Positions 38,782 through 44,344 of a stretch of DNA of 44,344 nucleotides are shown one piece after another. Position 1 is the first letter of the stretch. Each line of letters begins with the position of its first letter. The DNA is from Pseudomonadales bacterium (lineage in GTDB: Bacteria > Pseudomonadota > Gammaproteobacteria > Pseudomonadales > JAHRWD01): the NCBI GenBank assembly GCA_019090315.1, contig JAHRWD010000033.1, positions 1-44,344 of the forward strand, in the 5' to 3' direction. The notes below the pieces were generated by a model that had not been told where the DNA came from, did no database searches, and saw only the letters and a program-made list of their open reading frames with translations. The position numbers and the translations under genes were made by a program.

Positions 38782-40425
38782 ATGTCTCACCAATCAGATC
38801 TTATCTCCAGCGATATCGAAAGCTATCTTGCCGAACATGAACGCAAAGAGTTGATGCGTTTGCTCACCTGCGGCAGCGTCGACGATGGCAAAAGTACCTT
38901 GATCGGGCGTTTGCTGCACGACTCCAAAATGATCTATGAAGATCAGCTCGAAGCGGTAAAAGCAGACAGCGTTAAGTCCGGCACCACCGGCGAAGAGATT
39001 GATCTGGCGCTACTGGTTGATGGCCTACAGGCGGAGCGAGAGCAGGGCATCACCATTGATGTTGCCTATCGCTATTTCTCCACCTCCAAGCGTAAGTTCA
39101 TTATTGCCGACACCCCGGGCCATGAGCAGTACACTCGCAACATGGCGACCGGTGCATCTACCTGTGATCTTGCGATTATTTTGATCGATGCGCGATACGG
39201 CATCCTCACCCAGACCCGTCGACACAGCTACATCACTTCACTGCTGGGCATCAAACACGTGCTGATCGCGGTCAACAAAATGGACCTGGTCGATTACAGC
39301 GAAGAGGTGTTTAACAAAATCTGCGCAGACTACATCGAGTTAGCCAACGAGCTGGATATTGAAGACATTCGCTTCATTCCACTGTCTGCGCTGACCGGCT
39401 GTAACGTCGTTCATAAAAGCGAGCATACCCCCTGGTATGACGGCCCAGCACTGATGGAGACACTCGAAAGCATCGAAATTTCAAGCGATGCAAACTTCGA
39501 AGATATGCGCATGCCGGTGCAATATGTGAATCGACCTAACCTCGATTTCCGTGGTTTCTGCGGCACACTAGCGGGCGGTATCGTACGCAAAGGCGACGAA
39601 ATTGTTGCTTTGCCCTCGGGCAAAACCACCAAAGTGGCCTCCATTGTCACTGCAGATGGTGAGATCGACGAGGCCTTCCCACCCATGGCGATCACCCTCA
39701 CCACTGAAGATGAGATCGATATCAGCCGTGGCGATACCATCACCCACATCAAAAACCGCACCGAAGTGGGCAACCGCTTTGATGCCAATATCGTCTGGAT
39801 GGATGAGAACGCCTGCCTGCCGGGCAAGCAGTACTACATCAAACTGGGTGCCAATATGGTTACCGGTTCTGTTGCCAAAGTGATTCACCGTACCGATATC
39901 AACACCTTTGAAAAGCATACCGATGCCAACCAGCTGCAGCTGAATGAAATTGCGCTGTGCGAGCTGACCACCAATACACCGGTGGCCTTCGATGCCTACT
40001 CCAAAGTAAAAGGCACCGGCGCATTTATCCTGATCGACCGGCTTTCAAATATAACCGTCGGCGCAGGCATGATCACCGGCTCAAGCCTGGGCGATCAAAA
40101 TCAGGATCGTGTCAGTGATGAAGAGCGCCAAGCCCGTTACGGCCACAAACCAGCGCTGATTAACCTGACCGGTTCTAATGCGACAGAGCTGGGCGAATCG
40201 CTGGAGCGACGATTGTTCGAGCGTGGCAGCAACTGCCTTCTGCTAGGGCAAACTAACTCGGTTGATTCACAGGCACTTGCAGAAGTTGCTGAGGCAGGTG
40301 GATTGATTGTTATATGCCAGGGCTCTCAGGATAGTGAAGCCAATGGTGCGGTTGCGATTGATAGTACCGCCGTTAACGCCGAGCAGGCAGTGGAACTGTT
40401 ACTAGAAACCGGAATACTTATCTAG
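38782..40425 (+). CDS. cysN: Sulfate adenylyltransferase subunit 1 CysN with vestigial APS-kinase domain
   Basis: A 547-residue EF-Tu-like GTPase that drives ATP sulfurylase. Start ATG 38782 ([10 protein letters not shown]). G1 GSVDDGKS (31-38), G3 DTPGH (110-114), G4 NKMD (165-168); beta-barrel domains 2 and 3 follow to about residue 445. E. coli CysN ends near 475. Here about 95 more residues align with the CysC part of CysNC fusions: [13 protein letters not shown] matches the strand before the P-loop, but GLSGAGKST is replaced by GSNATELGE and DGDN by GQTN. The middle is shortened, while [12 protein letters not shown] and the final strand and helix remain. GTPase activity should be intact; APS kinase activity should not. 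Confidence 0.95.
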   Translation: MSHQSDLISSDIESYLAEHERKELMRLLTCGSVDDGKSTLIGRLLHDSKMIYEDQLEAVKADSVKSGTTGEEIDLALLVDGLQAEREQGITIDVAYRYFSTSKRKFIIADTPGHEQYTRNMATGASTCDLAIILIDARYGILTQTRRHSYITSLLGIKHVLIAVNKMDLVDYSEEVFNKICADYIELANELDIEDIRFIPLSALTGCNVVHKSEHTPWYDGPALMETLESIEISSDANFEDMRMPVQYVNRPNLDFRGFCGTLAGGIVRKGDEIVALPSGKTTKVASIVTADGEIDEAFPPMAITLTTEDEIDISRGDTITHIKNRTEVGNRFDANIVWMDENACLPGKQYYIKLGANMVTGSVAKVIHRTDINTFEKHTDANQLQLNEIALCELTTNTPVAFDAYSKVKGTGAFILIDRLSNITVGAGMITGSSLGDQNQDRVSDEERQARYGHKPALINLTGSNATELGESLERRLFERGSNCLLLGQTNSVDSQALAEVAEAGGLIVICQGSQDSEANGAVAIDSTAVNAEQAVELLLETGILI

Positions 40426-40433
40426 GTTCCATT

Positions 40434-40474
40434 AAAAAACGGATAAGGGTAAAGCCGGCTATCTGCCCTTATCC
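40434..40474 (-). terminator. Intrinsic terminator pointing against the flanking genes
   Basis: A perfect 9-bp stem, GGATAAGGG/CCCTTATCC (40441-40449 and 40466-40474), has an inner AGCCGGCT palindrome. Read on the minus strand it is followed by G and six T (40439-40434). On the plus strand no T-run follows. It would stop leftward transcripts before they run antisense into cysN. Confidence 0.65.
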
Positions 40475-40505
40475 ACCTCAAATAGCGAAGGACCTGGAAA
40501 GTTCT

Positions 40506-40934
40506 ATGCAAACATCTGATCTTGCTGCTGAATGGTCGTTATTGCAGAACCAGTTTGATAGTTATGAAAAGTATTCGTTACTGATCAAGCTAACCGCTAT
40601 AGGGGTTTTGGCCGCCGCATATTTCTCAGACCACCTGTCCGTTTTTGTATTATTCCTGCTTCTGACTTTATGGTTGCAGGATGCTATCTGGAAAACCTTC
40701 CAGTCCCGTATTGATATCCGGCTATTGCAGCTGGAGCAATATTTGTCGAGTGAGCACCCGCTGGAAAATCGTGATGGCAAAGCCTACCAGTTTAATAGCC
40801 TGTATTTACAAAACCGGCCGGGCAGCATCGCTCTTGTTAAAGAATATTTGAGGCAGGCTTTGAGGCCCACCATTGCTTTTCCCCATCTGGTTTTAGTGCT
40901 GATACTGGGATTTAAACTACTCAACAATTGTTAG
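40506..40934 (+). CDS. Hypothetical membrane protein
   Basis: A 142-residue protein with hydrophobic helices at about residues 25-40 (LLIKLTAIGVLAAAYF), 43-57 (LSVFVLFLLLTLWLQ) and 122-139 (TIAFPHLVLVLILGFKLL). A hydrophilic region between them contains a probable amphipathic helix (RIDIRLLQLEQYLSSEHPLE). I do not recognise the family. It follows cysN by 80 bp on the same strand and converges with the rhomboid gene 15 bp away. A membrane location is all that can be stated. Confidence 0.7.
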   Translation: MQTSDLAAEWSLLQNQFDSYEKYSLLIKLTAIGVLAAAYFSDHLSVFVLFLLLTLWLQDAIWKTFQSRIDIRLLQLEQYLSSEHPLENRDGKAYQFNSLYLQNRPGSIALVKEYLRQALRPTIAFPHLVLVLILGFKLLNNC

Positions 40935-40949
40935 ACTTTCTCAGGGCCA

Positions 40950-41522
40950 TCAACTCTCATTATCTGCCGATCGTTTTTCACCTCTAATATTCAGCCACGC
41001 AACCAGAACCCCTGAAACCATTCCTGACATATGACCGGCCCAGGAGATGTGGAGACGTATATCAAACAGGGTGAAGATCAATCCGCCGTATAAAAACAGG
41101 GTGATCACCGCAATCACAATCGCTCTGATCGAGCGCCGTAAAAAAGCATCCGCAAAAATATACGCCCAAAGCCCCAACACTAATCCGCTAGCGCCAATGT
41201 GATAGGCCGAACTACCAATCAACCAGGTACCAAAACCCGAGAGCACAATGGTTATTCCGGTTAACTCCCAGAACAGCGAACGCTGCTTAAGCTGGATCAG
41301 GAATCCCAAACCCAGCAGCGGCAGTGTGTTGGCAATAAGATGATACAAGCTGCCATGAATAAAGGGTGCAATGGGAATATGCCACAGGCCAGACAGGGTT
41401 CTTGGAAGAATGCCGAATTGTTGCAGGTTACCCGGCACCAACCATTGCAATACATATACGCCCCACATCACGGCTAGAAGGTACACTACATCTGGGATTT
41501 TCAGGGTATTGGAGTCGGTCAT
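40950..41522 (-). CDS. Rhomboid-family intramembrane serine protease
   Basis: A 190-residue protein with about six transmembrane helices. The catalytic dyad is visible: Ser112 in HIGASGLVLG (GxSx motif on TM4) and His164 in WAGHMSGMVSG (TM6). The HxxxN motif that supports the oxyanion hole is HLIAN (61-65) in TM2. No extra cytoplasmic domain is present, as in the smaller rhomboids. Substrates are unknown. It is divergent from the oxidase-like gene at 41753, with about 230 bp between. Confidence 0.92.
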   Translation of the reverse strand: MTDSNTLKIPDVVYLLAVMWGVYVLQWLVPGNLQQFGILPRTLSGLWHIPIAPFIHGSLYHLIANTLPLLGLGFLIQLKQRSLFWELTGITIVLSGFGTWLIGSSAYHIGASGLVLGLWAYIFADAFLRRSIRAIVIAVITLFLYGGLIFTLFDIRLHISWAGHMSGMVSGVLVAWLNIRGEKRSADNES

Positions 41523-41752
41523 TCGGCACTCGATAAATTATAGAAAATTGAGACGCAGCTGCTGGCTCGTCACAGATCAAAATACCCTATTTTTACAGGA
41601 TATACACTGTCACTGTAGATCCGCCATTTCGAAATTTTCAACAGAGCTTATCGGAGTACAGGGCGGTAGTGTTAACATAATCCATTCAACGGCTAATATT
41701 AGTGCCAACCAATAACTACCAAACAATCTTAACTTCCCCGAGCACTCTTAAG

Positions 41753-43114
41753 ATGAACTCTGCTAATCCATTTGCACTGCCCATTGATCCGAATCAGCCA
41801 CAGCCGTTATTACAGAGCTGGTTACTACTGTCGGTTTTCTCACTGATAGCTGCGGGGCTTTTTTCACTGCTGCTAGTGTCGTCCCGGACCCCGGGGATTC
41901 AATCGGCCATTCCCTTTGTTGATTTTTTCCATACGGCTTTGGTGGTTCATGTCGACCTGTCGGTTCTGATCTGGTTTTTGTCGATGTCTGCCCTGCTCTG
42001 GAGTGTCCAGCTTAAGAAAGCACCGAAGTTTATTTTGCTGGCGCCTGCACTGGTAGCATTGGGCACTTTGATTATGGTGATCTCTCCCTTCGTCGGAGCC
42101 GGTGATCCGCTGATGAATAACTACGTCCCGGTATTGCAGCACCCGCTGTTTTTCTTTGGCCTGAATACCGTTGGCGCGGGCATTGGACTTCAGCTTCTTT
42201 ATAACCTGATGAGCAGCTCAAGGGCTGGCCCCAAAAGCCTGCTTTCGACCATTATTCAGGTCAGCGTCATTACCACCTTTATTGCGTTGCTGGCGTTAGT
42301 CTGGAATTACCGAAGTATCGATGCATCATTAACCGGCACGGCCTATTACGAAATCCTGTTCTGGGGGCCGGGGCACATACTTCAATTTAGCCACACGGTG
42401 CTGATGTTACTGGTTTGGGTTGTGCTGATTTATGCGCTAGGCGGGCAGCTAGTTACAAACCCGAAACAGACCTCAATCCTACTACTGGTGGTGGCGCTTC
42501 CAGTACTGGCAGTACCCTGGATCTATTATTCAAGCCCGTTGGAATCGGTTCAGCAACGACTGGCCTTTACCGATCTGATGAAGTTTGGTGGTTTGCTGTC
42601 GCTACCTATTGGGCTGATCTGCACCTGGAAAATTCTCACTATTGGCAAAGTTGATGAGGCCCTTCGGCCGATTAAAGCAGCGCTGTTTTGCTCGTTAGTA
42701 CTGTTCGCCACCGGCGGCATTATCGGTTTCTTAATTGAAGGGGTTAACGTAGTCATACCCGCCCACTACCACGGCTCGATAGTTGGGGTAACGCTGGCCT
42801 TTATGGGATTGATCTACTTGGTATTGCCAAAACTTGGTTACGGCAAAGTAGACGCCAAATGGGGACGTATACAGCCCTACGTTTATGGCGGTGGCCAACT
42901 CATGCATATTCTCGGGTTAGCTTGGTCTGGCGGTTATGGCGTGCAGCGTAAAACTGCCGGTGAAGCTCAAGTACTAGAACGACTACCAGAAATACTCGGC
43001 ATGGGCATGATGGGGTTAGGGGGTTTAATCTCGATTATCGGCGGAGTCATCTTTTTAGTTGTAGCGCTTAAATCAATCTTTGGTGAACCAACAGAAACCG
43101 AAACAGTTGTATAA
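41753..43114 (+). CDS. Heme-copper oxidase subunit I-like membrane protein lacking the Cu-B His pair
   Basis: A 453-residue polytopic protein (about 12 helices) from ATG 41753 (MNSANPFALP). It follows the heme-copper oxidase subunit I plan, nearest in pattern to B- and C-type enzymes. TM2 has HTALVVHVDLSVLIW (His66, low-spin heme ligand candidate) and TM6 has FWGPGHILQFSH (His208, position of the first Cu-B ligand). TM10 has IPAHYHGSIVGVTLAFMG, where His338 and His340 correspond to the heme-ligand pair GHFH/GHVH. In TM7, where oxidases carry His-His for Cu-B, it reads AVPWIYYSSPLE (253-264), so Cu-B should be absent or altered. No subunit II or III gene is adjacent. Function unknown; heme binding is likely. 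Confidence 0.8.
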   Translation: MNSANPFALPIDPNQPQPLLQSWLLLSVFSLIAAGLFSLLLVSSRTPGIQSAIPFVDFFHTALVVHVDLSVLIWFLSMSALLWSVQLKKAPKFILLAPALVALGTLIMVISPFVGAGDPLMNNYVPVLQHPLFFFGLNTVGAGIGLQLLYNLMSSSRAGPKSLLSTIIQVSVITTFIALLALVWNYRSIDASLTGTAYYEILFWGPGHILQFSHTVLMLLVWVVLIYALGGQLVTNPKQTSILLLVVALPVLAVPWIYYSSPLESVQQRLAFTDLMKFGGLLSLPIGLICTWKILTIGKVDEALRPIKAALFCSLVLFATGGIIGFLIEGVNVVIPAHYHGSIVGVTLAFMGLIYLVLPKLGYGKVDAKWGRIQPYVYGGGQLMHILGLAWSGGYGVQRKTAGEAQVLERLPEILGMGMMGLGGLISIIGGVIFLVVALKSIFGEPTETETVV

Positions 43115-43193
43115 AAAAGCGTACCTGAGCGTAAGCGAGGGCTGATGAGGATTAATCGTGGTCTGTCCCAAAAATGGTCGATGGGGTGGATTT

Positions 43194-43285
43194 GACCATA
43201 CAAAAAGCTCAAGCATCGTTCCGGCGCAAATAGCCGCGCCTCCACTGGACAGCGAAACTGCTGGTTAGCTAAAACGTTATGTGTC
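43194..43285. repeat. Imperfect inverted repeat, attC-like
   Basis: The left end GACCATACAAAAAGCT resembles the complement of the right end, GACACATAACGTTTTAGCT, with a few gaps; the interior has further short complementary stretches (GGCGC/GCGCC). The right end AAAACGTTATGTG lies just before a new gene with a strong ribosome-binding site, which is how integron cassettes begin. The core site GTTATGT deviates from GTTRRRY by one base, and I see no integrase. Treat as a possible degenerate recombination site. Confidence 0.3.
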
Positions 43286-43295
43286 AGGAGGTCTA

Positions 43296-43727
43296 ATGGG
43301 AAGGTGGGAAATGATGTTTAGATTTATAGCTGCATTGATTGTGATCACGCTTGTTTGGTTTGGTCTCGATTTGGCCGCGTGGTTTGGTATTGAGTCCTTT
43401 TACAAAACTATGGGAATTAGACCGATTTTTCGAGATTCAACTGAAATGTTGAGGCGAGGCGATGTCTCTTTGATTGATCACGCTGTTGGAGTGCTAATTG
43501 TCTCAAGTGTTTTCGTTGCTATCTATCAGTTTCTGATACAACCAAAAAAAATAGGTTATAGCGTTACCTATGGGCTTTTGTTTGGAGTAGTAGCAAAAAT
43601 AAATTCGGGGGCTATGGCTTACACAGTTAATCCCTTCTTTGATCTAGCCATGTTCATCAGTATTGCTGTGGCGGCAGCGCAGGGCGCTATTGGTGGGTTA
43701 GCGTTGGCTTGGCTTATTAAAAAGTAA
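43296..43727 (+). CDS. Hypothetical four-helix membrane protein
   Basis: A 143-residue protein from ATG 43296, directly behind AGGAGG. Four hydrophobic segments are seen: FIAALIVITLVWFGLDLAAW, DHAVGVLIVSSVFVAIYQFL, YSVTYGLLFGVVAKINSGAM and FISIAVAAAQGAIGGLALAW. Between helices 1 and 2 is a short polar loop (IRPIFRDSTEMLRRGD). I do not recognise a family. Codon use is somewhat more AT-rich than in the core genes, and it follows the attC-like repeat, so it may have been acquired. Confidence 0.7.
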   Translation: MGRWEMMFRFIAALIVITLVWFGLDLAAWFGIESFYKTMGIRPIFRDSTEMLRRGDVSLIDHAVGVLIVSSVFVAIYQFLIQPKKIGYSVTYGLLFGVVAKINSGAMAYTVNPFFDLAMFISIAVAAAQGAIGGLALAWLIKK

Positions 43728-43802
43728 CCACATAAAGTACGGAATTAAAGGGCATTGGATTCCTATTAATAACAAGTTAACTTCATTACGTAAGGAAATA
43801 TA

Positions 43803-44213
43803 GTGAATATTAAAAAAGTAGCATTACTATTTATAGTTACAGCTTTGATAAGCTGTGGTGAAGCTGAGAGCACATTAAACGATGCAATATCATTTTCTAG
43901 AGATGGCTTGGCTCTTATTGAACAGTCTAATGATGAGGAGTTAGAGAAAACAGAAAGGGAAAGACTGATAAAAGATGGAAATGAAAAAATAAATAAATCT
44001 AAAGAAGCTTATAAAGCATTAATTTTGGACAGTCCTGAAAATGGGCTTTATCTTAACAATTATGGTTGGGTTCAAATGAGGTCGGGAGATCTTAAAGGAG
44101 CGAAAAAAAGCTTTGATCTTGCTAGCAAGTATAAAGATTCAATACACCCCAAAGACTCGCTAGATAATAATATAGCAGAGCTAAATATATTGCTTGGCAA
44201 GCAAGAACAATAG
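43803..44213 (+). CDS. Predicted lipoprotein with a TPR-like segment
   Basis: A 136-residue protein starting at GTG 43803 behind AAGGAAA. A lipoprotein signal with lipobox LISCG gives Cys18 as the acylated residue. The rest is helical and charged: a Lys/Glu-rich stretch (NDEELEKTERERLIKDGNEK) and a TPR-like pair of helices (SPENGLYLNNYGWVQMRSGD, LKGAKKSFDLASKYKDS). Strongly AT-rich compared with the rest of the window, with many AAA/ATA/AAT codons, suggesting horizontal transfer. Its stop codon lies in the first copy of a short repeat (44205-44248). Confidence 0.75.
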   Translation: MNIKKVALLFIVTALISCGEAESTLNDAISFSRDGLALIEQSNDEELEKTERERLIKDGNEKINKSKEAYKALILDSPENGLYLNNYGWVQMRSGDLKGAKKSFDLASKYKDSIHPKDSLDNNIAELNILLGKQEQ

Positions 44214-44248
44214 GGGAGGGGAACAATAGGGGACATGAGAACAATAGG
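44205..44248. repeat. Three copies of GAACAATAGG
   Basis: Copies begin at 44205, 44221 and 44239, spaced 16 and 18 bp and separated by G-rich spacers (GGAGGG, GGACATGA). The first copy contains the stop of the preceding lipoprotein gene. AATAGGGGACA-type sequences often accompany REP-associated (Y1/RAYT) transposase genes, but none is visible before the window ends. Bases 44249-44344 show no gene. Confidence 0.5.
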
Positions 44249-44344
44249 TGAGAGGTGGATTCAACTCCAAAGCGCACCACCTGAATAGTTAAAAAGACAT
44301 GACTTGAGTGCCTGATAAAATGAGGTTGCGAAATCTTATTTACA

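Overview
The window looks like chromosomal DNA of a free-living, probably marine, gammaproteobacterium with moderate GC content. The evidence is the conserved gene order ibaG-murA-hisG-hisD, an engB / cytochrome c5-c4 / dsbA / EEP-family block like that of Pseudomonas relatives, cysQ beside a yrfG-like HAD gene, a complete rnfABCDGE operon, and many acyl-CoA enzymes. I cannot name the genus. Almost all of the sequence is coding. I found no tRNA, rRNA, CRISPR array, prophage or complete insertion sequence, and no obvious new defence or toxin system.

Layout. Bases 230-3840 hold ibaG, murA, hisG and hisD, closed by a hairpin that serves convergent genes. Bases 3884-4912 (minus) hold a small lipoprotein and a 2-Cys peroxiredoxin. 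Bases 5251-9075 hold tesB, a quinone oxidoreductase, murI and an SDR with an altered active site. Bases 9103-15467 are mixed: an unknown membrane protein, cysQ, a yrfG-like phosphatase, an LLM/F420-type oxidoreductase, rluE, a voltage-gated-type K+ channel and small membrane or lipoproteins. Bases 15517-18911 hold a pair of acyl-CoA dehydrogenases, only one of which keeps a catalytic Glu, divergent from a thioesterase-like gene. Bases 19061-22579 hold engB (minus), then cytochrome c5, cytochrome c4, dsbA and an EEP-family phosphodiesterase. Bases 22598-26924 (minus) are a signalling operon: a PAS histidine kinase, a REC-HDOD protein and a REC-GAF-HD-GYP protein. Bases 27078-37703 hold metG, the Rnf complex and an M16C peptidase. 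Bases 37778-41522 hold cysD, cysN, a small membrane protein and a rhomboid protease. Bases 41753-44213 hold an odd heme-copper-oxidase-like protein and two unknown genes; the lipoprotein gene at the end is visibly AT-rich.

Connections. CysD and CysN make APS from sulfate, and CysQ removes the PAP by-product of the later reduction step. The c-type cytochromes and DsbA share the periplasmic thiol and electron-transfer environment. Rnf couples ferredoxin and NADH redox to an ion gradient.

Most interesting items. (1) engB has no ATG, GTG or TTG start that keeps the conserved N-terminus; the Shine-Dalgarno sequence points to an ATC codon. (2) CysN carries a C-terminal relic of an APS kinase with its P-loop erased. 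(3) An oxidase subunit I-like protein keeps its heme ligands but lacks the adjacent Cu-B His-His pair. (4) A MITE-like repeat family occurs in three forms, at 4938, 11408 and 17914. (5) A terminator at 40434-40474 points against both flanking genes. (6) The right edge has an attC-like inverted repeat and short repeats that suggest recently acquired DNA.
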